Shown here: positions 18,649 to 26,295 of the stretch, one piece after another
Layout: the number at the start of each line of letters is the position of its first letter
How positions within the stretch are numbered: the first letter of the stretch is position 1
DNA from: Symbiodinium natans
Taxonomy: Eukaryota; Sar; Dinophyceae; Suessiales; Symbiodiniaceae
Direction: 5' to 3'
Length of the DNA: 64,000 nucleotides
Assembly: GCA_905221605.1 (NCBI GenBank)
Contig: CAJNDS010002689.1
Coordinates: forward strand, 250,001 to 314,000
The notes under the pieces: generated by a model
The model's database searches: none
The model's input: only the letters and a program-made list of their open reading frames with translations
Told to the model about the DNA's origin: nothing
Program-made: the position numbers and the translations under genes

Positions 18649-20079
18649 CTTGAGCCCTAAATCCTTAATTTCTAAAATTTGCTCACTCAATAGGGTTAAA
18701 TAAACACTATCTGGCATATTCGTATTAGTTATTGAAGCATTGGCGGGTTTAACTTTTAATAACATTTGTTGCCCTGCACGTGTATTAATTCCTGTATAAC
18801 TACTATCCGGCACTTTTTCAAAGGAGAAAGCAAAGACAAATTGTCTATCGCGATATTGTTTAAAATCAATTGATAATGAATGTTGATGAAACATTGGTAA
18901 GTTTAATGCCTTTCGTAAATGATAGTAGCACTCGGTAATCGAAGCACAAGGGTATTCTGGATACAATTTAGAACCTAATTGAATCTGAAATTCTAAATCC
19001 AAATCGGGGTCATATATTCCTTCGTTCGCGGGAAACGATGCCTGTTGTGGATGATAGAAGCGACAGAACTCTTTATCGCAGTATTCGAAACCTGTGCTTG
19101 GGTCTCCGCTCTTGTAAAATGTAACAAACGATGCTACTAATTTAGATACTGAACGAATAACTTGAACGCTAAAATTGTCGTTTCCTGTTAATGCTTGTGA
19201 TTGAGTAATATAAGTGGTATAAGTAATGGGTAATCCTTTACCTTCTAAAAGATGCTTAACATATTCATTATTTAAGTTATTATCTAAGGTGCAGACATCG
19301 CAAACAACACGAGCGTTATTAATTTCCCATTGAATACTTGTATTTCTGTATCTTGCGTTTTCTTGTCCCGCGTCTGCGGGATTAACATTATTTACGAAAC
19401 GATTGCCTACGGCAGTGTTCGCGGTATCATCATTATAATCAATAATACAATCAGTTGCATTCGTTACGAGTTCTAATTCGATTGTTAAGTTTCCCATATA
19501 TTTTAATGGTAAATATTTAAATTGTGAAAAGAGGCCACATAATGGTTTGAAACAAACTGTCATTTTGTTTTTAAATCCTTGGCAATTATAACCGTTAACT
19601 TCATATTTTAATTCGGGTGTTACTCCGTCGGCATATAATGTTCTTACTTCGTCATCATATCTATATCCGAAACTTTCGTTTGCTTCGTCTTTTCGTGCTC
19701 CTGCAGACATCATTTTAGAGAACATATGATGAACTCGGTTATAATTATCAAAGTCTTCAACAACTTGATTACCAGCAATAATTCGCATTCGTCTGAAGAA
19801 AGAATAAGCGGGTGATAATGGACGAAGTTTATTATCATAATCGCCAAGGTCTAAGTTTTGTAATGTAAAGAAAATGCGAACTGATTGAGGGTCTAACCAT
19901 GTGTTGTCTTCGCCGTTTAATGAAAATTTTAATACACGATTACCGCTATTGCTTTTATAGATATTTGAACCAGTCGGCCAGAATGACACAGAACGACGGT
20001 CTTGAATGTATGAACTACCTTTGTTTAATTTAAAGCTTAAATTATCAATAAGGATATCTTCGGGTGCGAACGTTTCCAT
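18637..20079 (-). CDS. MCP: Major capsid protein, double jelly-roll type
   Basis: A 480-residue protein from ATG 20,077-20,079. The N-terminal part (about 90-130) has PAYSFFRRMRI, then a Gly, then VVEDFDNYNRVHHM, a segment that I associate with major capsid proteins of Polintons and related viruses; the family forms the pseudo-hexameric shell. The rest is beta-rich with Asn/Asp-rich loops, and LPLKYMGNLTIELEL fits a strand of the second jelly roll. The length suits the family (about 450-650). It lies in the virion cluster with a small unknown gene, the lipase and the minor capsid gene. A TCTA core lies 17 bases upstream. The stop is TAG within a 14-base tandem repeat. No break was seen. Confidence 0.85.
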   Translation of the reverse strand: METFAPEDILIDNLSFKLNKGSSYIQDRRSVSFWPTGSNIYKSNSGNRVLKFSLNGEDNTWLDPQSVRIFFTLQNLDLGDYDNKLRPLSPAYSFFRRMRIIAGNQVVEDFDNYNRVHHMFSKMMSAGARKDEANESFGYRYDDEVRTLYADGVTPELKYEVNGYNCQGFKNKMTVCFKPLCGLFSQFKYLPLKYMGNLTIELELVTNATDCIIDYNDDTANTAVGNRFVNNVNPADAGQENARYRNTSIQWEINNARVVCDVCTLDNNLNNEYVKHLLEGKGLPITYTTYITQSQALTGNDNFSVQVIRSVSKLVASFVTFYKSGDPSTGFEYCDKEFCRFYHPQQASFPANEGIYDPDLDLEFQIQLGSKLYPEYPCASITECYYHLRKALNLPMFHQHSLSIDFKQYRDRQFVFAFSFEKVPDSSYTGINTRAGQQMLLKVKPANASITNTNMPDSVYLTLLSEQILEIKDLGLKVFD

Positions 20080-20096
20080 ACTTATATATTTATGAT

Positions 20097-20100
20097 TAGA
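20097..20100 (-). promoter_or_regulatory. TCTA late-promoter-like core, major capsid gene
   Basis: TCTA on the minus strand, 17 bases before the capsid ATG, in AT-rich DNA. Confidence 0.5.
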
Positions 20101-20123
20101 TAATTAATATTTTTATAATAAAT

Positions 20124-20318
20124 TTAATCAAATAAATTAAACTTAATTTTATTTTCAGTTTTATTATTGTCTTTCCTTGTTTTAATTGTCTCCTTCAGCT
20201 TCATCTCTCCGCCGTCTTCTACGATTTTTCGTATTTCCTCGTAACTGTTTTGTTTAAACTTTTTCTCGGACTTTGGCTTCTCTACCTTCTCGTATGATGT
20301 TGTTTTATAAGCAAACAT
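20124..20318 (-). CDS. Small Lys/Glu-rich protein in the capsid cluster
   Basis: A 64-residue protein from ATG 20,316-20,318, very rich in Lys and Glu, beginning MFAYKTTSYEKVEKPK and ending FNLFD. It has no known domain and is probably helical or disordered. It lies directly upstream of the major capsid gene, 44 bases away, and has its own TCTA core 13 bases before the start, so it is likely expressed with virion proteins. A small basic genome-condensing or cement protein is possible; this is an inference from position and charge. Confidence 0.55.
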   Translation of the reverse strand: MFAYKTTSYEKVEKPKSEKKFKQNSYEEIRKIVEDGGEMKLKETIKTRKDNNKTENKIKFNLFD

Positions 20319-20331
20319 TATTAATATTATT

Positions 20332-20335
20332 TAGA
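20332..20335 (-). promoter_or_regulatory. TCTA late-promoter-like core, gene 20,124-20,318
   Basis: TCTA on the minus strand, 13 bases before the ATG. The sequence TCTAAATAATATTAATAATG is almost the same as that before the gene at 14,296. Confidence 0.5.
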
Positions 20336-20342
20336 AAAGATT

Positions 20343-20984
20343 TTAATCAAACTGTTCCATAAATTCTTCTTGCGTTATTGGTAAGTTTCCTGGTTTATTA
20401 CTAACGTTACCTATATCTTGATATGAATGATTTTGTAAAGGGTCTAACGTTCCTCTGTTTAATGTTAAACTGCCTTTATCGAACATACTAACAACGTCGC
20501 CCGCTTTTCTTATTCTTAGGTTTGTCCCCGTATCTTCTGGTCTCTGACTTGAAACAAAAGGCGAACCATAACTTCTACTTCTAAAAATATTGCCATAATC
20601 ATTATTTATTTGTTGTCCCACCGCCGAACCTAAACTATGACTGATAATGTCAGTAATACCTGTGAGTTTTTTACCATCAACTTGTATAGTTCCGTCTTTA
20701 ATGAATTTATCAACGTCCTTATATCTTTTTGTTTGTTGTGTTTGATACAACGGTAATTTTAAATCATCATAAATATCTCTCCCGCTTTTAGTTCCGGCTA
20801 TGTATAAAATAGAACCATTTTGATAAATCCCTTCTGGGTTTTCATAAGCAAGTCTTAAACCTTGCGTATCGGTTAAGAACGTTTCGGTTCCTGCTAATTC
20901 GTCCCTAACTTCATCATTAATCTTATTTCTTGTATTGGGCGATTCGTATAAAACACCTTCATTTCTTCTTTTATGTTTAAACAT
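20343..20984 (-). CDS. Class 3 lipase-like alpha/beta hydrolase
   Basis: A 213-residue protein from ATG 20,982-20,984. The order of motifs matches class 3 lipases: ILYIAGTKSGRDIYDDLK (the oxyanion-loop strand and following Asp), then DIISHSLGSAVGQQI with the nucleophile Ser in SHSLGS (about residue 117), then KAGDVVSMFD (candidate catalytic Asp) and QNHSYQDI (candidate catalytic His). It is short for the family and lacks a signal peptide. It is divergent from the minor capsid gene (44 bases between starts) and sits among virion genes, so it may act on membranes during entry or exit, as phospholipases in some capsids do. No TCTA core precedes it. The catalytic Asp and His assignments are by order only. 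Confidence 0.7.
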   Translation of the reverse strand: MFKHKRRNEGVLYESPNTRNKINDEVRDELAGTETFLTDTQGLRLAYENPEGIYQNGSILYIAGTKSGRDIYDDLKLPLYQTQQTKRYKDVDKFIKDGTIQVDGKKLTGITDIISHSLGSAVGQQINNDYGNIFRSRSYGSPFVSSQRPEDTGTNLRIRKAGDVVSMFDKGSLTLNRGTLDPLQNHSYQDIGNVSNKPGNLPITQEEFMEQFD

Positions 20985-21012
20985 TCCTTTATAAAATAAC
21001 TTATAATTTATT

Positions 21013-21016
21013 TCTA
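21013..21016 (+). promoter_or_regulatory. TCTA late-promoter-like core, minor capsid gene
   Basis: TCTA in AT-rich DNA, 12 bases before the minor capsid ATG at 21,029. Confidence 0.5.
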
Positions 21017-21028
21017 ATTTAATTAATA

Positions 21029-21865
21029 ATGCTTAAGTTCAAGAAGGTATATATCGATAGTAGTTATAAAGTAAGTGGCACTTCGTCCGAATTTGTTATT
21101 GACTTACCTGAAACTGTCCAATTAGAAGATAATATGTTATGTCAAATACATGAGGTAAGCATTCCTCATTCTTGGTATTCAATAAACAGCACAAATAACA
21201 ATATTTATTGGAGACATCAAGTTATACCCCCTGGTGTTATAGCGGGTATTACTTACCGTAAAGTAACAATTCCCGAAGGTAACTATACAGCGGTAGATTT
21301 AGCACAAACCATACAAATAGCGATTAATCTATTAGTGGATACAAACGACAGACCTAACACATATTCTTTAAGTTACAACACATCAACTAACAAATTTACA
21401 ATCAGTTCTAATTATGCAACAGTTATTTTTGTTCTTCTCACTGATGGGGAAGTTGCGCCAGTGGCAAATTTGTTTAGTGACCCTGTTGATGTTAATAACT
21501 TATATTCTTTAAACCGCGTGATTGGCAACACAACCCCAGCAACCGACGCTTATACTAATGTAGCACCTTATACAACTAATTTTATTGATTTAACACCTGT
21601 TAAAAATGTTTATTTGCATTGTAATGAAATTAGCAACTATAACCAATTAACAGTAGCGGGTAACTCAAGTATTATTAAAAAGATTCCCGTTAATGTTCCT
21701 TACTTAGGGGTCATTAATGATTCCGAGTTGAGCGTTGTTGATTATATTGACGTCTCTAACAAATTATTAAGAAGATTAAATTTTCGTCTTACTGACCATC
21801 TTAACCAAAATATTAATTTAAACGAGGTGGATGTTTCATTCACGATAACATTTTTTAAAGGTTAA
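21029..21865 (+). CDS. mCP: Minor capsid (penton) protein, single jelly-roll type
   Basis: A 278-residue protein beginning MLKFKKVYIDSSYKV. Features that fit Polinton and virophage penton proteins are SSEFVIDLPETVQLEDN near the start, CQIHEVSIPHSWYSIN, IPEGNYTAVDLAQTIQIAIN and a final DHLNQNINLNEVDVSFTITF. The composition is beta-rich with many Asn, Thr and Val, as expected for a jelly roll. It would fill the five-fold vertices of a capsid built from the major capsid protein. It starts the plus-strand run of virion-type genes (21,029-24,569), each with a TCTA core upstream. The frame is intact and the length is near the family norm. Confidence 0.75.
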   Translation: MLKFKKVYIDSSYKVSGTSSEFVIDLPETVQLEDNMLCQIHEVSIPHSWYSINSTNNNIYWRHQVIPPGVIAGITYRKVTIPEGNYTAVDLAQTIQIAINLLVDTNDRPNTYSLSYNTSTNKFTISSNYATVIFVLLTDGEVAPVANLFSDPVDVNNLYSLNRVIGNTTPATDAYTNVAPYTTNFIDLTPVKNVYLHCNEISNYNQLTVAGNSSIIKKIPVNVPYLGVINDSELSVVDYIDVSNKLLRRLNFRLTDHLNQNINLNEVDVSFTITFFKG

Positions 21866-21881
21866 AATAACATATAAAATT

Positions 21882-21885
21882 TCTA
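21882..21885 (+). promoter_or_regulatory. TCTA late-promoter-like core, gene 21,896
   Basis: TCTA inside a perfect 12-base palindrome TTCTATATAGAA (21,881-21,892), 10 bases before the ATG. Confidence 0.5.
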
Positions 21886-21895
21886 TATAGAATAT

Positions 21896-22510
21896 ATGGA
21901 AACGATTAATAATGAAGTTCAAGAAAGTCAAAATGAAGAAGCAAATGAAAAGGTGGTTGAAAATATTATTGAAGAAGCGACCGAACCACAAGAAATTAAA
22001 CAAGAGGAAGCAAAGCAAGAAGAAGCGGAAGAGAAACCGAAACCAAAAGCAACGGCGAAAAAACTACCGAGAACAGTAAAGGTCGTAGAGATGGTAAATT
22101 GTCCCGACTGTGATAAAAAGATGTTACCCAAGAGCTTAAAACATTCACATCCGAGAAATTGTAAAGGTCAGCCTTCGGAAACATTGCCCGTTAATAAACA
22201 GAAAAACTCGTATGGGTCTAAACTGAAGGAACAGATGAGAAAAGAAATAGAGGAAGAAATGAAAAGCAAATATCAAAACAAAGAAAACGAAATAATGCAA
22301 CATAGCGAAGAAATTGAAGTCGCGAATGCACGCGAGGCTCAGCCGAGCGTCAAAACTAAAGCAATACCAAAACAACCCGTCGTAATGAAACAGCCAGAGC
22401 GACAATTAACAGCAAGCGAGCTATTACAACAGTCATACAACGAAATGAAGAAATTGAAGCAACAAGAGAAAGCCGAGAAAATAGCAAGGTTTAAAACAAG
22501 CATGTTTTAA
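21896..22510 (+). CDS. Acidic/coiled-coil protein with central zinc finger
   Basis: A 204-residue protein. The first 50 residues are very acidic (Glu/Gln-rich). A basic patch is followed at about 68-90 by CPDCDKKMLPKS, a His pair, and a Cys, a finger of the same type as in the nucleases of this element. The C-terminal half has two charged helical segments (KLKEQMRKEIEEEMKS and ELLQQSYNEMKKLKQQ) likely to form coiled coils. The family is not recognised. It follows the minor capsid gene by 30 bases and has a TCTA core 10 bases upstream. A DNA-binding virion or packaging protein is possible, as an inference from finger and position. Confidence 0.65.
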   Translation: METINNEVQESQNEEANEKVVENIIEEATEPQEIKQEEAKQEEAEEKPKPKATAKKLPRTVKVVEMVNCPDCDKKMLPKSLKHSHPRNCKGQPSETLPVNKQKNSYGSKLKEQMRKEIEEEMKSKYQNKENEIMQHSEEIEVANAREAQPSVKTKAIPKQPVVMKQPERQLTASELLQQSYNEMKKLKQQEKAEKIARFKTSMF

Positions 22511-22530
22511 ATTATATTTAATAATTATTA

Positions 22531-22534
22531 TCTA
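22531..22534 (+). promoter_or_regulatory. TCTA late-promoter-like core, gene 22,549
   Basis: TCTA 14 bases before the ATG, following the 12-base palindrome TAATAATTATTA. Confidence 0.5.
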
Positions 22535-22548
22535 CTATTGAATATAAT

Positions 22549-22869
22549 ATGAGCATTTTTAAGAGCAAACCAGAGATGAGACGTATGCCTATGGTAGAAC
22601 AATACTATGATTTAGAAGAATCAATCGGAGTAGCAAGTCGGAAGAAAGAACTCGAAGACATGAAGTTAAGAATAGAAGAAGCGGAAAACAGAGCTAAGAA
22701 CGTAGCGTTAAGGAACGATTGGATAAAACATCAGAAGCAATCGCTATATCAAGGCCAGTTAGATGATATCAATAGACAATTAGAGAGACCATCAATGCCA
22801 GTAAGAACGAAAGAGGAACTGATGAAACGCCAAGATGAATTAAAAACTATAATGAAAGAAATAATTTAA
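22549..22869 (+). CDS. Small coiled-coil protein
   Basis: A 106-residue protein that is mostly one charged helix (for example RKKELEDMKLRIEEAENRAK, then QLDDINRQLERP), predicted to form a coiled coil. It has no recognised domain, signal peptide or membrane segment. The spacing to its neighbours is 38 and 19 bases, within the plus-strand virion-type run, and a TCTA core lies 14 bases before the ATG. It is perhaps a scaffold or minor structural protein. Confidence 0.6.
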   Translation: MSIFKSKPEMRRMPMVEQYYDLEESIGVASRKKELEDMKLRIEEAENRAKNVALRNDWIKHQKQSLYQGQLDDINRQLERPSMPVRTKEELMKRQDELKTIMKEII

Positions 22870-22870
22870 A

Positions 22871-22874
22871 TCTA
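22871..22874 (+). promoter_or_regulatory. TCTA late-promoter-like core, gene 22,889
   Basis: TCTA 14 bases before the ATG, in TCTAAAATAATAATATTAATG, an expanded form of the sequence before 14,296 and 20,318. Confidence 0.5.
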
Positions 22875-22888
22875 AAATAATAATATTA

Positions 22889-23668
22889 ATGATTAAAACG
22901 TTAAAATCTGAATTAAAATTACGTCCGACGTATGATGAGTTAGTCGGTATGATTGAAAGCCAAGGCGACCCTAACAGACCACCAATAGAGAAAATAATTG
23001 ACAGAAGAGCAACATTATTTAGAAATAATCAGTTCGGTAGTCAATTAGATAATGTTGATTTTTTGGGGTTGAAGAAACAAGAAGAAGACAAATTAAAAGA
23101 AGAAATGAGACAAACACAACTGAGACAAACGGCAATAGCAAGAGGGACATCGGTAGGAATGCTAAACGCCCAGACATCAGTAAGTTCATCAATGCCAAGT
23201 GGTGCAACAACACCATTTTTAGATTTAGGTTCAACGCCTTCGGAAAGTGAAGTGCCAAGTTTAGCCATAGAACAGATTGACGCAATACGAGCCGAATTAG
23301 AACGACACAACCAATTTATTAGGAATACGTCATCATCAACAGCCAATGAAGCAAGTAGTGAATTAAGAGAAGTGGGCGACCAAGAAATACCGGACGGCGT
23401 AATTTTAGAAGATGAATTAGAAGAAGATGATGACGATGAAATGCCACCGTTAGAAAGTGTGCCACCTTCAAGAGATGCGAGAGGAGTTAGACTAAGCAAA
23501 GTATCAAAAAGAATTAGAGGCAAACAAACCCCAACAACAGAAATACAACCTTCAACAAGTTCATCAAGCACAGCAAAAGACATATTAGTGAGTGGAGCAA
23601 AAGCAGGAGTAGAAACATTAGCAAAAGCAGGAGCAACAGCAATAGCAAAATCTTTTTTACCAGTTTGA
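22889..23668 (+). CDS. Unknown protein with LRPT N-terminal module and Ser/acidic tail
   Basis: A 259-residue protein. The N-terminal module (about 10-65) has LRPTYDELVGMIES, RRATLF and VDFLGLKKQ. The same order (LRPTFEQIE, then VDFDDFDLGK) starts the protein at 23,760, so the two share a module. The middle is Ser/Thr-rich; residues about 165-190 are highly acidic (EDDDDEMPP); the end is a small hydrophobic helix rich in Ala and Gly (GAKAGVETLAKAGATAIAKS) that could be amphipathic and act on membranes. It has a TCTA core 14 bases upstream. It lies in the virion-type run. The composition recalls internal capsid proteins of adenovirus-like viruses, but no homology is claimed. Confidence 0.6.
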   Translation: MIKTLKSELKLRPTYDELVGMIESQGDPNRPPIEKIIDRRATLFRNNQFGSQLDNVDFLGLKKQEEDKLKEEMRQTQLRQTAIARGTSVGMLNAQTSVSSSMPSGATTPFLDLGSTPSESEVPSLAIEQIDAIRAELERHNQFIRNTSSSTANEASSELREVGDQEIPDGVILEDELEEDDDDEMPPLESVPPSRDARGVRLSKVSKRIRGKQTPTTEIQPSTSSSSTAKDILVSGAKAGVETLAKAGATAIAKSFLPV

Positions 23669-23734
23669 GCATATAAAACAAATTGCTCAATTTTTCAAAT
23701 TGAAGAATTTCTTAATTTATCTAAAATAAATTAA
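23669..23734. terminator. Two hairpins after gene 22,889-23,668
   Basis: TTGAGCA (starting in the last coding bases, about 23,665) pairs with TGCTCAA, and TTAATTTAT (23,712-23,720) pairs with ATAAATTAA (23,726-23,734) across CTAAA. They are probable 3'-end structures, as at other gene ends of the element. Confidence 0.45.
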
Positions 23735-23739
23735 CAAAA

Positions 23740-23743
23740 TCTA
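23740..23743 (+). promoter_or_regulatory. TCTA late-promoter-like core, gene 23,760
   Basis: TCTA 16 bases before the ATG, followed by AT-rich sequence. Confidence 0.5.
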
Positions 23744-23759
23744 TCTTATTTTATATTAT

Positions 23760-24569
23760 ATGTTACGGTTACGCCCGACTTTTGAACAAATTGAACGAGA
23801 AGCGAGAACAAGCAGATTAAGAATATTACCAGAACGACAAAGAAGAACACAACAAGGGATATTATTAGATGAGGTCGATTTTGATGATTTTGATTTAGGG
23901 AAATATGATAGGAAGACAATATTATTAAATGAGAACCCAGAGAAGGGAACGCAAACAGATGTATTCAATGAAACGCCAAGCATAACAGAAAGCGAAAGTA
24001 TGAGAACACCAGAAGAAGAAGTTAAAGAAGAACCCGAGATTGAAAGCGAAGAGAGCGTAAAGATAAGTGAAAAGGAACGCGACGGGGAAAGAGAACGCGA
24101 ACAACCACAGAAAAAGTCAGTAATGCGAAGAGTTTATGATGTCATGTTTGGAGATGATGAGTTCAAAGAAGAAAGAGAAGAAATGCGAAACAGAAGGCAA
24201 CAAATTGAGGAAGATGATTTAGATCGTGAAACACCTTTTGAACAACAAAAGAGCGAAGAGAGTGATAACAGTTTGCCTATGAATGTTAAAAAATCTTATG
24301 AGCCTTCATCGGAATCATCAAGTTCTCGTAGAAGTTCGAACAGAAGTGCATTATTGCCCGTTGAAGAAGAAGCATTAAGCGAATACATTCATTCATCTCC
24401 ACCTGAAACAGTTCAAAGTTCTGTGCGGAGTGATAGGACTATTGAATATGTTGATGAACCATCGCCGCCTCAAAGCGTTGTTAGTTCTCGTAGAAGTCAA
24501 GAAACCATTGAGTATATAAGAAGCAGAACGAGTTCAAGGCGTTCAAGTGTTCAATCAGGAGGCTCTTAA
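23760..24569 (+). CDS. Unknown protein with LRPT N-terminal module and RS-rich tail
   Basis: A 269-residue protein, last gene of the element on the right. The N-terminal module (about 3-55) is LRPTFEQIERE with VDFDDFDLGKYD, shared with the gene at 22,889. A long acidic region (about 75-125) is followed by a basic helix (KKSVMRRVYDVMFGDDEF) and a Ser/Arg-rich tail with repeated SSRRSS and TIEY segments (SDRTIEYVDEP, SQETIEYIRS). The tail looks disordered and phosphorylatable, and could bind nucleic acid. The family is unknown. It has a TCTA core 16 bases upstream. The shared module suggests that both proteins dock to the same partner, for instance the capsid interior. Confidence 0.6.
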   Translation: MLRLRPTFEQIEREARTSRLRILPERQRRTQQGILLDEVDFDDFDLGKYDRKTILLNENPEKGTQTDVFNETPSITESESMRTPEEEVKEEPEIESEESVKISEKERDGEREREQPQKKSVMRRVYDVMFGDDEFKEEREEMRNRRQQIEEDDLDRETPFEQQKSEESDNSLPMNVKKSYEPSSESSSSRRSSNRSALLPVEEEALSEYIHSSPPETVQSSVRSDRTIEYVDEPSPPQSVVSSRRSQETIEYIRSRTSSRRSSVQSGGS

Positions 24570-25079
24570 TTAAAAAATCTATGGGTTGCTGTATTTCATA
24601 AAACTTACAACAAAAGGACTAACTATAACACGGGAAGCCCCAGAAGCTTGAGAAGTTGGGAAAAGACTGAAACGAAGAAGGGGGAGATATGGGGAAGAAA
24701 TTAGGTTTATTGTTGCTATAAATCATAACAACAACAAACATTCAAACAAGCATATGGGAAGGACTTTAAGAATATAGGAACGCATAAGGTGGATAGATTA
24801 AATTTTAGGGGTGTTGTTATTTGTAGGTTTTGCGGAATGAATGAGGTAGCTTGTCCTTAGAATCCCCTATGGATAATGGATAAGGCGGGAAACGAGAGAA
24901 AACGAATGAGGGGATGGTAAAAAGTTGGGGCTAAAAATTCGGCGGGAAATACGGGGAAACTGGGCTTAGGAAATGCAACAGGTAGCGAAAGAACATAGAA
25001 CTAAATAAGGGGGCAGGGTCAAGAAAAAGCAGAGCTGGGGGGCAAGTGGGTAGCGATATAACCCTGAAGCCTTAGCCTG
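24570..25079. other. Right terminal non-coding region of the viral element and transition to host DNA
   Basis: No gene is seen. The plus strand is purine-rich (many GGGAAG and GAAGAAG runs), and AT content falls gradually until the GC-rich host sequence at about 25,080. This is where a terminal inverted repeat of the element would lie, but its partner is hidden in the gap at 5,815. The exact end and any target duplication cannot be set from this window. Confidence 0.5.
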
Positions 25080-26292
25080 TGAAACCCCCTTTTACATATT
25101 TTTTGGGGGTGGCAGGATGCGAGCGGGCGGAGGGCCCGGGCATGCACTGGGGCCCTTTAAAGTCAGCTGAAAAGCCACGGGCCAGGAGCCATGGGTTCAG
25201 TGGGGGGCGGGGTGCGTGGGGGGTGGGGGTAGGGGTTGGAAGTGTGGGTGGGGGTTGGGGGTTGGGGGTGGCAGGATGCGTACGGTATGGGGGTGGGGGT
25301 TGGGGGTTGGGGTGGAGCAGGGGCCATAATAGGACCAGCGTTGGCAGCCATGCAGGTCGAGGGATGAATGGGGCCCTTTAAAGTCAGCTGAAAAGCCACG
25401 GGCCAGGAGCCATGGTTCAGTGGGGGGCGGGGTGCTTGGGGCTGGCTGCCGATTTCGCCCTCGGTGATGCTGCGTGTTGGGCGGGGATTTGGAAAACTTG
25501 CTTGGAAGGGCGTGAAATCAGAGGTTTGCATCACTCGAGGGCTTCTGGGAGGGCCAAAAAGTCAGAGGTTTGGGATTGGGCTGGCTGCCGCCTTCGCGCC
25601 TGAAGTCAAAGGGGCGGGATGGGCGGTTGCTGCTGCCTTCGCTTTCGCTGATGCTGCAGTGGACCTTGTTGGAGTCGTGGTGGCCTTGTGAGTCCTTTTA
25701 AAAGTGAAAAACGCAAAGGTTTGGGCTTGGGGCTGGCTGGCCTTCGCCCTTGGTGATGCTGCGTCTTGTTGGGGATCTGGATCCCTAGCTTGAAAGGGCC
25801 AGGCACCTCAGGCCAAGGCCTGTTTTTCAGGCACGGTAAGGTTTCCGGCAAGCAGATCCAGTCCCAGGCAGGGGGCCACAGCCTCCCAGCAAGTTTTTCT
25901 AAAACTTCAAAAGCCGAAGGTTTGGGCTTGGGGCTGGCTGCCGCCTTCGTCCTGGCTGGGGATCTGGATCCCTTGCAAAAATCCTCAGATCAAGGCCAGG
26001 GGCAGAGGCAGGGGCAGGATCAGGGCTAGGGTCACCCAGGCAGGGGCTCCCACATAGGCAGGGGCCCACCAGCACTCCCAGAGGCAGGGGCTCCCAGGCA
26101 GGAGAGGCCCCAAGCAGGGGCCTTCCTCTGAGGCAGGGGCCTCCCAGGCAGGGGCCTTCCGGCAGGAGGTTGTGGGGGTCCACTCCGCCTGCGGGACTGT
26201 AGCTCCGTCGCCCGCCGGAGGGCTTCTGGCTCCAGAGCTGCCTCGCCTGCCGGCTTCGGCGCGTTCGCCCTGCTCGACGGCCCCGGGCTCAC
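25080..26292. repeat. GC-rich spacer with direct repeats and a short minisatellite
   Basis: There is no gene. A block of about 67 bases starting GGGGCCCTTTAAAGTCAGC occurs at 25,150-25,216 and again at 25,371-25,436. A phrase around GGGCTTGGGGCTGGCTGCC recurs near 25,439, 25,571, 25,727 and 25,924. From about 25,998 to 26,170 an irregular 15-20 base unit around AGGCAGGGGCC is repeated. ORFs here are low-complexity artefacts. Confidence 0.7.
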
Positions 26293-26295
26293 TCA

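Larger units (their letters stand above)
5915..25060. mobile_element. Polinton/Maverick-like (virophage-like) endogenous viral element, left end missing
   Basis: An AT-rich block with about 21 tightly packed genes on both strands, sharply different from the GC-rich, gene-poor DNA to its right. It carries the hallmark set: protein-primed PolB, retroviral-type integrase, packaging ATPase, major and minor capsid proteins. The left end is lost in the gap, so terminal inverted repeats cannot be checked. The right end is placed where composition changes (about 25,020-25,080). No N run lies between element and host on the right, which supports real integration. No adenain-like maturation protease was recognised. 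The single stop in PolB suggests either recent decay or an error. Confidence 0.85.
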
